A stretch of 64,000 nucleotides of DNA from assembly GCA_016800925.1 (NCBI GenBank), contig JABCPU010000077.1, positions 1 to 64,000 of the forward strand, written 5' to 3'. The stretch comes from Suillus spraguei. Lineage: Eukaryota; Basidiomycota; Agaricomycetes; Boletales; Suillaceae. The notes below the pieces were generated by a model, which was given only the letters and a program-made list of their open reading frames with translations, was not told where the DNA came from and made no database searches. The position numbers and the translations under genes are program-made. Positions 35,924-49,190 of the stretch are shown in pieces (position 1 is the first letter of the stretch; the number at the start of each line of letters is the position of its first letter).

Positions 35924-36799
35924 TCCAGACCTCTGACTTAACCATATCTCGAGTCATACAAAATGTAGGACTTGCTGCATTTGTGTCCCATCTCAGGGGC
36001 GTTACGAGATATCAATAAGAGCTCTCCGAAATCAGAATTGCTGCACGCCGTTGTCAGCAGAAAATGATTCATTACTATAGAAATAGAGAACTCAGAGCCT
36101 CGTTTCCGCAGCCGCTCATCGAGTAGTCACCCAGAGACCGGACTGCAATGGTATTTTGGTTCGCCATCATGATTGATTACGTTGCCTATCGTGCCCTGAC
36201 CATAATCGGTACAAAAATCATAGCTTTCGCCCATCAGGAGTCTTGGAGCTTGCAAGAGGATCCTAACTTTCAAGTTGTCCAGCTAATCACGACATAACAA
36301 ACTTTTGCGGCACGTGCATATGGGCTATACTTTTGGCGACTCATTTGCAGTTAATCATACCAATGTAACTGAAAACACACCATAAATAATAATCACACAC
36401 ACGACTGGTACCGCCCTGTAGAGGAGTCTCGAGATTATTTACGCCATGATCGCAGTTGCGAGACCTAACATTGTGTCACGGTCTGGCAGTAGTCCGGGAA
36501 CCGGTTATGTTCATACAGCCACATACAGCAATTGAAGGCTGCCCACGCGCTGCTCATGATATCGAACGTTGAAACGCACTGTATAGATAAATTTTTGGTC
36601 GTAAGAAACTTGATGAAAATCCTAGTACCGCCCGTTGGTAAGCCAGGCTATTGATCCTGATATTGGTGAGTCATGTGGGTGAAGTTCATTGTGGACTGCC
36701 AAGGCTACTGATCAAATGGTACATATTATGAGAGTGGAACAAAAGCAATGTATTTGGAAATTCTAACTCAGCTCGCGAAGATCTTATATAATTAGCTAG

Positions 36800-39700
36800 A
36801 TCAACTGATTCTGTAGCACGTGATGCTGACAACCATCATGTTCGGGGGCTGGGTTGGGCTGAATACAAGGCCTCCAGACTACAGGCGTTTATCAACATTG
36901 TCAGCCTAGGTGCAAAAAATCAATCAATTTCCATCCTCGAAGATATCTAGTAGAATGTAGCCCGATTTGTCGGCCAGTATTTTGATTTCCGCGCTCCAGC
37001 AAAATCACCGACACCACCGACACACATTACTTTGATCGCCTTTGCATCCACGTGTTAGCGAGTAGATATACAATGGGGCCGTGTGGATGATCTGCTTTCG
37101 AAACGAGTGCAAGGCGATGTGATGTGCACGGAATTAACTTCAGCACTTGCTGTAGAACTCCAGTGCACTCTTTCTCACGCCATCTCACTCCCACACTGAT
37201 CTTCATCAAGTTACCCATTCTACGATATCATGATGTAGAAGGAGATGCTAGAATTCATACTACCTGCACAACCAAAAACCACATGAAAGATAGGTCGTAG
37301 CTCGAAGCGGAATAGCTGAAGCTAGATAATGGTATCAGAAGGTCGAGCCGCTCAAACTCATTGTCATGTGCGTCATCAATTCATTCACTGGTCGAGGCGA
37401 GTACTACCAAATATGGAACGCCTTCTAGAGAACTGCATTCCAAGGCGCGCCCTTCCTTCAAGTTGGCGTTACTGCCTTGATTCATCACGACGGAAATCGA
37501 AGTTGTTACATCGTTCACTAGCACAGGCCTTCACATATCGGCCAGCAAGGAACAGCCGGGTTCATCTGATGATGATATCGATAATGGCTCAGTCGCTGAA
37601 AATACGCCTTTACATATCTGTCAGTGCCTTAATTATGTTGGTACATGTGGTATCCTCTGTTTGTATTCAACTCCCATCCACTCCAAAGCGCGACGATCCT
37701 GAATGGTCCATCTGAATGACCGTGACGGTTATATCTCGCCGACGCATCCGAGTCAGTCTGATCATTTGAACGCGGTGGGATCTCTTACGGCCATCGCATT
37801 GCCGCAGTCATCGTTGATTAAAATCACCTTCAATTACATATTGCCACTTGCCGGCGATAGATCTGGAAGCCTTGGTCGCAGAAAGAGAAGATTTCGAATA
37901 CTTTTCTGCATAATTTCGCGACTTGTAAGGTTAAACAATGAGCACCGATTTCAAAAAGAAATGACACGTGTGTATTCGTTCCGATGTTATATCTTGTCAC
38001 GCCATGCGGTACACTTACAGGTGTGCCTCGCTTACTGATTCCCAACAAATTACTTGTACTTATCGGCACTACACGACCAAGTCCACGTTGGCCTCCATCC
38101 ACTTTGTGGACTTTTACACTCCAAATGCCTATTACTTTACATCAATGAACCTGCGACAAACAGGAAAACAGGCTCTATATTCTTTCGACGCGATAGTGCT
38201 GGGGATAAGCCCATCACAAGCGTACTAAAGAAACTTGGCTCGAACTAAGTACATAAGCCCTCAAGCTTTCCGACCAAAGGATAACTACCCAAGGACATCG
38301 GTGGACAAAAGCTATTTTGAGTATGCTGTAGCGGCTTCGAGCTTACTGAGGTTCCACGCCCTCGGTATCTTAAGTTTTATATCGAGGTCATGAAGTTTGG
38401 TATTGATGAATCAAGATTGTAAGTACATTACGCAAGATACACAATCTATCGAGTCGCTCCCCCATTCCATCCTCTTATTCATTTGATGCGTGCAATTCCA
38501 GGATCCAGGATCAGTGGAAATATATTGGAATTTCAAAACGTTCCAGCGGCCATAAGGTAGTCCGCATCATCAGGGTGTCAACAGCCCCGAGAAGACACAT
38601 CAGTCGTCGTCCCAAAAATAAGGACCGCTCTATGTCGATCTCCAAATGGTATGACCACCGAACAGCGTGCCGTAAGGTTCTTCTTTGCAGTGAGTAAACC
38701 CTCATCCCAGGGCCAACGGTTGAGACGGCATAGACTAGAACAAGAATGAAAGACTCCAGGTCATGCAAAGTAGTGCAGTGAAAGTCAGAAAACTAAGTAG
38801 ACATACCGGGATCCTTGCGCCAGGAGCCTTGGAGCTTGATGGAACGGTTTCCTCATGCCTCTAGTGTTCAACTGGCCCGTGGAAGGGAGAGCGGATGTAA
38901 TTAGAGTCTGGTGTCAGTCAGTTATACTATCAAGCCAAGTCCAAAATCTGCGAAAACTCTTCTTAACCTTCAGCATAGTTCGGATCACCGAGAAAGATAT
39001 TACCTGGACTTGGGTCTTGATGGAGAATGTTCTGTTCTACGAGTGTTTGATGTCTTGGAAATATAATCATCCAGGATGGTAGTCAGAAAGCTAACAGATG
39101 ACATCGAGCCTTTGAGTGCAGCGAGCTAATAAGCAGTCATGTAGGCGGTGAGCCGAAGGACGACATTGACAAGAACGTCAAGATTGTCATTGGATGACCA
39201 CTCGGCGGTCGTACCAACTGAGACAGAATTTGTGGTCGTAAATGAAGATGTACAGGACATAGAGCTAGAACGGTCGTACGGCTAAGCCTTGCATAATCGG
39301 CTCCTTGCGACAACTGTGGTCACTTGGTTGTATTGGAGCCATCCTTGAGGTCAGATCTGATTTTAGTAAAACTGTAAAACTTCCTTCACCTGATTTCATC
39401 ATAGATGGCTGGAGTCAGTGGCCCCGACGTTGGAACTTGGAAGTACTTCAGTAAGAGCAGAGACAAGTTTGTTGTTTGTTATCGAGAAAATACGTGTTTC
39501 CAACGTGAGGGCCTGCATGTTCATCACGACACCACCTGATGAAACTGCGATCGTTTATATCTTGTCACTTCAGTCGCTACACCATCGACCATGCTACAAT
39601 TTGTCAAAATCACCGCCTGCCCTGATGGACATTTCCACCGTTTTGATGATGGTGTGCATATCGTTCACACTGTCCGGCTATTTCTCACAAGCCTCCATAC

Positions 39701-39995
39701 TTGGGTTTGGGCGATCGGTATTCCGGTATTCGATGTGACTAAGGAGATCCTGTTCGTACGTTATGCGGAAGTCTTCTGAGCTGGTCATAAAGTTCTCTGG
39801 ATTAGTGTGGGGTTTCCGCGGGTAGGTACTGGGAGGATGGAAGCAGGGGCTCGAGAAAGTAGATAACCAATCATAATTCATAAGAGCCTCTTGGGGAAAA
39901 ATTCCGGACCTTGAGTCCGGTTCAAGAAGGTTCGAGTTCGAAGTGAGGTTCAGAACCGGACTGCGGCAGCACTACCTGGGCCAAAAGTTTTAGCA
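36800..39995. other. Gene-free stretch
   Basis: No recognisable gene on either strand. Open frames at 37329-37715, 37703-38038 and 39418-39738 have no domain signature and no matching splice sites. The left edge is the end of the duplicated block. Confidence 0.4.
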
Positions 39996-40005
39996 AGATT
40001 CATAG

Positions 40006-40015
40006 AATATAAAAG
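40006..40015 (+). promoter_or_regulatory. TATA box of the small secreted protein gene
   Basis: AATATAAAAG about 75 bp upstream of the ATG at 40089, followed by a CA/CT-rich leader (40045-40085). Confidence 0.5.
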
Positions 40016-40088
40016 CGTCTTCCTGCCACCTAAGACTTAGACTTATTCGCACTCAAACAGATCTCATCACATCTACCTCATACAAGCA

Positions 40089-40361
40089 ATGCATTTCTCC
40101 TTACTCGCCGTCATCGCTGCTATGACAGCATTTATATCTGTCAGCGCTACATCAACTGTTTCTACCAGTGACTGTAACAGTGCTGGTGTCTCGTGCGGCT
40201 TAGCATCCAGTGCTGCTCTGGAGTTTGCTCTGGATATGTGAGCTTGCTTTAGATCCACCGGCAGGATCTAACCTCATGACTCACCATTTACACTTTGTGA
40301 TAGTACTGCGTTTAATCTCTGTAAGATTCCGATTCCAGAGAGTAGATTGTCAGCTGAGTGA
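40089..40361 (+). CDS. Small secreted protein, candidate
   Basis: Proposed two-exon gene: 40089-40237 and 40304-40361, joined by a 66-bp intron with GTGAGC and TAG ends, giving 68 aa. The start MHFSLLAVIAAMTAFISVSA is a textbook signal peptide. The short mature part has three Cys and a Pro-containing tail (KIPIPESRLSAE). A TATA box and CT-rich leader lie upstream. Without splicing the frame stops at 40240 after 50 aa, still with the signal peptide. No known family is evident. It could also be the truncated N-terminus of a larger secreted-protein gene. Confidence 0.5.
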
Positions 40362-40619
40362 GTCGTTCTGCCTTCGTCTTGGAGTTGTCGTTCATCGATT
40401 CCCAGCTGAGTCAGTCATTATGCCCGTTGTTGGGCCAATTTCACTGCAGTTTGAGCGATGGAAACCTCGGATAGAATAGAGAAATATCTCATACGTTCAA
40501 TACGATATTGATATTGACTTCAAAATGCAACTTGATGAATGAGAAAAATTGTCCAGCCGACTCGATGCCTTTGTGACTTTGAGCTAATAGTAAAAGGTAG
40601 TAGCAGTTTAAGCCCACTT

Positions 40620-40745
40620 TCATGCCAGCGGCTAAAAGCTGACCGTAATCGTAAAATGTCGCCCAGCACCAGTAATTGCTAAGCGCTGGGTTTGATTGTA
40701 TGCTATATAACCCAGTCGGACTTCAAAATGATTTTTTTCCTCAAC
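40620..40745. repeat. Direct repeat, left copy
   Basis: About 125 bp with AATTGCTAAGCGCTGG, then TATGCTATATAA and CGGACTTCAAAATGAT. It recurs at 41765-41880 in the same orientation. It could be the terminal repeat of a small non-autonomous element or a duplicated promoter; no target duplication was identified. Confidence 0.6.
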
Positions 40746-41184
40746 CAGCTCGAAGGCCACGAGTGCTCATACGTACGGATTGCTTCATGCGTCCACATTT
40801 CTGAGCGGGCTAAGGTCTGAGTATTTAAATCCCCCTTGATCGGCTCTAGCGGAGCCCGGCTATAATCAGCTGTGCAACGTACCAGAAAAGCAGCTCCATT
40901 TTCACATCCCAAGATTCTGCTCCGGTCCCTGGCAGAGGAGGGCGAGAATGAGAGGTTTTGAAAGCGTTGCGGGGATTGGGCAAACTTGTATTCATCGTAT
41001 AGCAGCAGTCCTATCGCGCGTGCGCTCGTCAAGATGGCGCTCAAGGACATGGAGAAGTTTGGCTATATGGTTCCAGCTGGTCCTGAAACCATCCGTCGAG
41101 ACGCTCGATCTCCGGCCCCCGGGCCTTTGCCGTGGTACATTCTTCCCTTCTACATCACTGGATGCCATGTACTCTCGTTGCCCT

Positions 41185-41760
41185 TAGGATCGAGTCCCGA
41201 GTTTTGGCGTACATGAAGACTACAGTCGAGGTGTCATGTACTTTTGTTGCCTTGGGATCTGCTCCTGAGTTTTGGAGTACATGCAGACTGCTGTCGAGGG
41301 ATGCTTATATGGTGTATATCCTACGGGCGGAGACGTTCGTCACCTCGGGTATCCACTCAAGTTCATGAATAACCATTTACGGCTGGAGGTAACTTGTTAC
41401 TCTCCTTGCGTATGAGGGATATATGCGATAGCACCAGTTTGTCTTTGAGTTCACTTCGTGGCTCGCGCATCCTTCGTGGATCGTGAAACTCGATTCAGAC
41501 TACTCTTGGGCTGGTTCTTATAATTTTTTACTTCTCAAACTCCTTTGTGGAGTATTGTTTCCCCAGTGTTCTTGGTCTCCTCTTACCCCCTAACTGGTCG
41601 AAAGGAACGTAGTCGAAAGATCACAGTGATTTGTCTTTCATGTAGCATTTAATCCGCCCAAAATTTACTAGTTTTTTTTGTATTCATAGCAACCACTTAA
41701 TGGACTATTTGTACGGCGGAGGCCAGAAGCTCTGCAGTTATCAGCCCATCGACAGTCACT
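41185..41760. repeat. Orphan copy of the OYE-gene upstream module
   Basis: 41185-41390 matches 58255-58450, and 41400-41760 matches 46060-46370 and 54760-55010. All three other copies lead into an Old Yellow Enzyme gene or pseudogene, but here no OYE sequence follows; a 125-bp repeat begins instead. Confidence 0.7.
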
Positions 41761-41764
41761 TTTG

Positions 41765-41880
41765 ATTCTCACCAAAGCTAACCGTAATCACTAAAAGTCG
41801 CTCAGCGCCTATTAATTGCTAAGCGCTGGAGTTGATTTGTATGCTATAAGCCGTTCGGACTTCAAAATGATATTTTTCAA
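41765..41880. repeat. Direct repeat, right copy
   Basis: Partner of 40620-40745, sharing CTAAGCGCTGG and CGGACTTCAAAATGAT. The pair brackets about 1 kb that includes the orphan OYE upstream module. Confidence 0.6.
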
Positions 41881-43494
41881 GAGGACCTGTTGGTGGTGAA
41901 AGCCGCAGTGAAGTGAGAAGGGCCCGACTCCCAGTGTAGTGTTTTGTCACGTTCAGGCACCTATGGCGATGTGTGGGAACCTTACTGGGTACGGTTCGAT
42001 TTGCCGATATGCCGCAACTTATTTTGAAGTCCGACCAATGTTTGTTCCGAACTTTGAATCACAAATCAGTTCTACGCCAGTCTGCGGCGACTTTGCGCGC
42101 CGTGCTCACTGAGGTAGATCCGCCTGGCGCATTGCTATTAATATCACAACATTAGTGGCGGATGAATCTATCCTTCGGATTCCTTCCCTGAGCTCACTGA
42201 GCAGCCCTTACCCTCCAGGATATGCGACTCACTCAGGCTGCGCAGTGCTTCATTCCCGCTATGACAGTAGTTGGTGTTGTGTTTCTCACTGCGTATGTTG
42301 ATCTTAGTCGTCGATTGTGCCTTTAATTGCTATCAAGTTATTGGACCTTCACTGATATTCCTACTGTTATTTATGTTAACATGAGTCGAGATTTCTTCGT
42401 GCTGTCGTCTTTTCTGCATGATGCATTGTGCTGCGTTTTGTTTCCAATCATAATGGGGTCACCGTGGGGTTGACATTGGTCCTGCGCGCACTCCTACTAT
42501 CGACAGTTGGTATAATTCTTAACAGACATTTCGACCGGTCTATCTAGCCTGAAGTATATTCCCACTGTCTTTTCTCCTTCTGCCGCATCCCATATGGCTT
42601 TGAGACAGCATGACAACCATGTATGGTCTCATTACGATGATCAATATTATCACGATGACTTGCAAACTCTGTCCGCATCTGTACTGACCCTTGTTGCCCC
42701 CGTTGTGTGCAGAAGAGAGCAGAGATTTGTACAAAGACTGCTGCTCTATGGAAAGTCAGACCACCGTGCTCTGCTTCCAAGGCTTCCGCTTCTCAGGACC
42801 TTCCTAGTAAGGTAAGTGCTTGCATTGGTTTCCGAACACCCTGTGCGACCATTCTAATGTGTCATGTAGATTTATTCCCGCTACCATAAGGGAGTGGGTT
42901 ATATCGTGTCTTACCACTGGGACATCATTCAAATCGATTGTCTTCCTGCGTCTGTGCTCTTGTCCTTGAATGGTATTCTTCTCTCGTCTTCTTCGATTGC
43001 TCGTTCGCTCAGCCATTTGGGCCCAAGTTCGCGTTCGCTGAAATCCCCATGGCCTCAGTGATTTATTGATGTGCTCTCACTACCGATGTCGAGTTCGAGG
43101 TCGCGTGAGGTCTCGATGTTATGTTTGGGATGAACTCCATTGCTGCGTGACCATCGTTTTGTGGGAAGATGAGACTCCCATCTCCAATCCTCCATGTCTG
43201 GCCTTCAAGGTAGTGATAGTGTTTCACTGTCCTCGTTTTCTAGTATCTGCTCATTTCCTTCTGTGTTTGCAGAAACTCCGTGTATACTTAGTGGTAATGT
43301 CAATCACATTGAACTTGCTGCTAATGATGGTGAATTAGAATTGTCTCAGTCTTCGTCCCTCGTCGGGGCAATTCTATTGTCTCGTAGACGTTCAGACTCG
43401 AACTTTACCATCCATGTCATCTTTTCGGGCAGTGTCAATCAGGGGCCCCATAAGTTTTCAACTTAGGATGAGTCGTCAAGTGGGAGACTTAAAG

Positions 43495-44175
43495 ACTTTG
43501 ACCTGGCTAGTGTGGTTACCACAGCAGAATGTTTCTCTTGGACTACGCAGGTTCGAAACCTGCTGGACTACAGTTTTTTCTATCAGAGCGCACTTTGACA
43601 TTCATTCATGGACGGTTTCTTTAGAAGTTGACCGCAACTGGTCTTAGTCAGGTGTTGTCACAACAGAATCAAAATCTGTTTCTCTTGGACTGTGCAGGTT
43701 TGAAACCTGCCGACGACAAGGTTTTTTCTATCGAAACACACCTTGACATTCATTCATGGATGGCTTCTTTAGAAGTTCATCGTAACTGGTCTTAGCTAGG
43801 CGGTTGCCACAACAGAATCAAATCTGTTTATCTTGGACTGTGCGGGTTCAAAACCTGCCGATGACGAGGTTTTTTCTATCAGAACACACTTTGATGTTCA
43901 CTCGTGGACGGTTTCTTTGAAAGCTCACCATAGCTGGTGTTAGCCTCGTGGTTGCACGACAGAGTCAAATCTGTTTCTTTGGAATGTGCAGTTTCGAAAC
44001 CTGCCGATGACAAGGTTTTTTCTATCGGAACACACTTGATATTCACCATGATGGTTCCTTTGACAGTTCATTGTAACTAGTCTTAGCCTGATGGTTACCA
44101 TCACAGAATCAAAATCTGTTTTCTTTCCTGTGTAGGTTCGAAACCTGCTGATAACAGCATTATTTTATCGGAACA
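43495..44175 (+). repeat. Tandem array of five tRNA-Leu(CAA)-like units
   Basis: Five units spaced 144-148 bp apart. T-arm hairpins (GCAGG-loop-CCTGC type, loop TTCGAAA or close) lie at 43547-43563, 43694-43710, 43842-43858, 43988-44004 and 44132-44148. Anticodon arms lie at 43663-43679 and 44103-44119: stem ACAGA/TCTGT, loop ATCAAAA, anticodon CAA. Weaker ones lie at 43812-43827 and 43959-43974. An A-box-like TAGCTAGGCGG lies upstream in the third unit. A run of six T follows the T-arm in four units, a typical Pol III stop. The 13-15 nt between anticodon and T arms suits the long variable arm of tRNA-Leu. The first unit has a decayed anticodon arm. Confidence 0.75.
43776..43866 (+). ncRNA. 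Best-preserved tRNA-Leu-like unit
   Basis: The 5' TTCATCG (43776-43782) pairs at six of seven positions with CGATGAC (43859-43865). TA follows, as at tRNA positions 8-9. The anticodon arm is at 43812-43827 with a one-base-short loop, and the T arm is at 43842-43858. The D-arm region is longer than in a normal tRNA. A T6 run begins three bases past the unit. It could be a tRNA pseudogene, a tRNA-derived repeat or a structured Pol III transcript; charging by leucyl-tRNA synthetase looks doubtful. Confidence 0.45.
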
Positions 44176-44319
44176 CACCTTGACATCCATGAGTAGATGG
44201 TTTCCTTAGAGGTCATCTTAACTGGTTTAGCCCTGTGCAAATCGTTGTTGCAATATTGATATTTACTCCATGGCGAGTCGTGCTTCGGACACGTTCGAAC
44301 ACTAATTTTATTGTGCTCT

Positions 44320-46025
44320 GCGTAAACCCCTCCTCTGAGTCCTCTCACTACCTTGATTGCAGTAGATCGCTCAGCCGGTGAAGCTTCCTTGGCATTACAC
44401 CGCCTTGGATATCTATGAACTGACTCGCAAACTCCAAACTCAGCCTCCGTTGGTTGTTTTCCTGAGCAGCTTTAAAGGGTTCGTACACTGATAGGTTCTT
44501 GGTCAAATCGCAAGGCCTGCAGGCCCCGAGCTTCACAATTCTTTGTCTGCGGGACAAGTGTATTGGTTAATAACGTGCTCACGCTGCTTCCCTTTGCCAA
44601 CGTAATTGAACTGACAGCGAAATTGTATACTGTGTGATCCGCGTCTAAGATACTTATGTCTTATGCACGGACCTTTGAAGCCGTGCCGGAATTCATCACT
44701 GTATCTCGCAGGTCTCTTCACAATTATATCGCTGAGCCCTTTCCGTTCTCTTGCATTTAGCCTCGCATCCATTTTCTTTGATGTAAGTGTGCTTTCTGTT
44801 TCATTTGTAGCAATCCAGCTCATTTTGTTGTAGGCCTATCATTGTGAAGCGTCCGTGCTATTGGCTTTTACACTTTAGACTGTGTTTTCCTTTTCCTGTT
44901 CTTATCACCTTCAACACCGCGTGCACATTATCTCTTGGCACTTCTCTCTCTTCTTGACCATACGAACGCCTCCGCTTGTCTTCTCCCCGAACTCGTTACA
45001 TAATCGTTATCGGGTAGTACAAAGTCTGCCTTCGTCTGACAAACACCTCAGTATTGTTTCCACGACATACTGAGGTGAGTAGATCGTTACTTACGTCTTT
45101 CTTTCTTGTACTGATGTATCATAGCGTGCTCTCCCGCTAGTTCTGCTAGCGCGTATACGTGCTACGCTCTCCGAGTGCCTGCTAACACACCTGTCCTCCT
45201 GCACTTATATCTCATGATATAACTGCTTATCCTATCTATTATGATGCACTCTATTATCCTCAGTTTCACACCCATCATTTGAAAGTCCTGAATCTTAATC
45301 TTTTGCACCTGGTTCTGAAACTGTCTTCATATGTGTCATTCCACATGCCTGTGGCTTGCCCTTTTCTGGCTGTGTTGCTCTTGATGGCGTGTCTGTTATT
45401 ATCGATCAATCTAATGTTTTGATAGCCATGCGTCTTTCCGATTTCGAGAGTTCTGGCTATTATCACAGTTATTTGTTGCAAGATGGCATCCAGTTGCTAG
45501 GACGTACAAAGGCAGGCAAGGGAATCACACATACTGAAAATCCCTCCCTATGCCACGTGTGAATTAGCGACACCGACGAAAACAAGAGTCATGCGTATGG
45601 TGAGGTAGAATAGAATGTATGAAAATTTGGAGAACAAGAACCAGGCATATGTTCTGGAAATGTTCAGAGTCGGAAGTCGGGGACACGCACTGCTACCGAT
45701 ATTCCCCTGGTTGTTGTGGGGAAAAATGCGGAGATGAGGAACAACTTATGAAGCATGACATCGATAGTACGTGATGGCACATTACGATGATTATAACAGA
45801 CCAATGATAACAAAGAAGGCGGACGGAAATACACTGGAGATGTTACCACAAGCCATATCGATACAGGAACAGACGGAGTGAATACAAAACCCAGACTTTT
45901 ATACTGAGAATCATGGGAACTCCCTGCTCCTTCATGATCAAGAACAAAACAACAACAGCTGAGCACTTTATGGTGCATGTCCTACTAACGAGGGTCTCCG
46001 CTTGTTGGCTGCCAGGGTGTTCGCT
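44320..46025. other. Gene-free stretch
   Basis: No recognisable gene. Short frames on both strands carry no domain signature. Confidence 0.4.
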
Positions 46026-46029
46026 CAAC

Positions 46030-46606
46030 CTTCACGGCTAGAGGTGACTACACTACCATGTTATCACTCTCCTTGCGTATGAGGGATGCGATAGTACCTT
46101 GAGTGCACTTCGTGGCTCGCGCATCCTTTGTGACTTGCGAAACTCGATTCAGACTGCTCTTGGGTTGGTTCTGACAAAAATTTCCCTCTTAAACTCCTTT
46201 GTGGAGTGTCGTTTCCCCGTCTTCTTTTCCCCCTAACTGCTCGAAAGGAACGCGGTTGAAAGATAAGAGTTGTTTATCTGGCTTTTTGTATTCGTAACAA
46301 CCACTTCATAACTATTTATACGCCGAAAGCTAGAAGCTGTGCAGCTATCAACCCATCAGCACTCGCTATTTCTCACTTAGAAATTGCGCTGAATAGGTAA
46401 CTTTCCGCAGCATTTAGAACCATCGATTTTGATTCAACCTTAAAAGTCGCAGCGGTGTCTTGCAGATTCACAACAATGAATGTTCTGCCGGAAGTCATCC
46501 GATGGGATTGCGACATTCTGCAATGCAAGCTTATCAGGTAGGCGCCAGCTGGCATATATAACACGGGAGGTATGCAAGATGGTCCTCGCACACTTGATTA
46601 TTTACC
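46030..46606 (+). repeat. OYE upstream module, copy 1
   Basis: Repeated at 54748-55244 (near-identical) and in part at 58255-58724 and 41185-41760. It includes a TATA box (CATATATAA, about 46552-46561) some 45-55 bp before the ATG of the pseudogene and a TAGGCGCC-containing stretch. Confidence 0.75.
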
Positions 46607-48062
<1,456 letters not shown>

Positions 48063-48247
48063 TTGCAACGACTCGGAGTTTCGATCAAATACAATACAAA
48101 GAATGTCGCGTACTGTAGAGATACGCACCTAGGTTCGTCACACCGTCACACGCCTGGCGAATCGAACCTATTTTGTGTGACGGTCACACCAATTTTAGGG
48201 CCGTCGAACCTAAAGTGTGACAAGCGGTAAAAATACGAAAAAACTGT

Positions 48248-48945
48248 CTAATGCATCCAAAAATTTTTGTACTGAGTGTTCGCAACACGCCTGCGCTTGC
48301 CTCGACCCTCGGCCTCAACCTCCTTATACCCATCAGCCATAGATTGAAGCCCCGTCATGTCATCTAGTACTTCTTCTCGCTCATAGCTCTCTGACTCGTT
48401 GTCTACCAGCAAATTGCCCAATTCGTCCAGCGCTATAGACATGAGGGACAGATGATTCACCCAATGTAGTGTGTTGCAGAACAGTATCCACAGAAACATC
48501 ACTAGGATCAAGCTCGACATCTGCGGCATGTGGGAAAGGTGGCTCTACTTCTTCGTCAGCCTTGGGAGTCTTATATTGAGCTGTTTTGATACGCTCCCAA
48601 GTCATGGTGTCGTTTTTCTGCACATCACGCAGTGCATGAAGTGCTTCGCGACTGGTGAGGCTCTCAAAAGAGAGGTTGAATGCTGTGCCAGCCTTGCACT
48701 GAAAAAACGACTGAGTGTTTCAAGTCATCAGCGAGAAAAATGAGGACAGTGTGAGTGACATACCTGTTTGACCACGTCAGGCTTGTTGATAGCGTGGTAA
48801 CCGTTGATGAGCCACCGTAAAGATCTATCGCGGAGTGTGGGTAATGTTGTGTCGAGTCGAATGACATGCGCAGCTTCATCTTTCTTCAGCAACGCCAACG
48901 ATTCCTCGACAATATCAGCGTGTTGAGAATTGAACATGGTGCTAA
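48248..48945 (-). pseudogene. DDE_1-type transposase C-terminal fragment
   Basis: Minus-strand pieces read HADIVEESLALLKKDEAAHV, LDTTLPTLRDRSLRWLINGY and INKPDVVKQ, then an intron-like gap. After it come KAGTAFNLSFESLTSREALH, an acidic linker, and the basic end GKRRRVANTQYKNFWMH at the stop (48248). The order and wording fit the C-terminal part of basidiomycete DDE_1 superfamily (CENP-B/pogo-like) transposases. The DDE core that should precede HADIVEE is absent. A frame change occurs near 48400. The call rests on remembered family patterns, not on a search. Confidence 0.55.
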
Positions 48946-49190
48946 CAGGGATCGGAGCTCGATAGTCCTCAGATCTGTCTGAGCACCGAATCCCTTGAGA
49001 GGAGCATCCCATGGAAGGCTCTCCAAGACATCTAGAACCTCGTCAATAATTTCTAACTCATTTCCGTCAGTAGAAACGACATTAAGTCTGTCGTAGACCC
49101 AGTCATGCGATGTACGCCAATCACGCTGATTCTCGAGTGCATGTGACATCGCGACCCAGTATGACACAACCCACATTGGAAGCGGATCAT
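48945..49190 (-). pseudogene. Ulp1-protease-associated fragment captured in transposon
   Basis: The minus strand reads PLPMWVVSYWVAMSHALENQ, WVYDRLN, then VLESLPWDAPLKGFG and LRTIELRSLL. This resembles the region before the cysteine protease domain in the Ulp1-type accessory proteins of Agaricomycete transposons. The protease domain itself is absent, and the sequence runs out of frame into the DDE_1-like fragment. Upstream (49200-49700) is Ser/Ala-rich and unrecognised. Confidence 0.45.

Larger units (their letters stand above)
42870..44313 (+). mobile_element. Element with tRNA-like array, copy 1
   Basis: This roughly 1.4-kb block is repeated in inverted orientation at 56743-58039. Shared sequence starts at ATTTATTCCCGCTACCAT and GAGTGGGTTATATCGTG and runs through a weakly coding region (TTDVEFEVA and later GELELSQSSSLVGAILLSRR, the latter also seen in copy 2). 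It then enters a tandem array of tRNA-Leu-like units and ends after CATGGCGAGTCGTGC and CACTAATTTTATTGT. I found no terminal inverted repeat, target duplication or recognisable transposase, so its class is unknown. Confidence 0.6.

Noticed and set aside
43495..44175. CRISPR array
   Set aside because: The direct repeats are diverged, the whole 147-bp unit is repeated rather than short repeats with unique spacers, and the host is a fungus.
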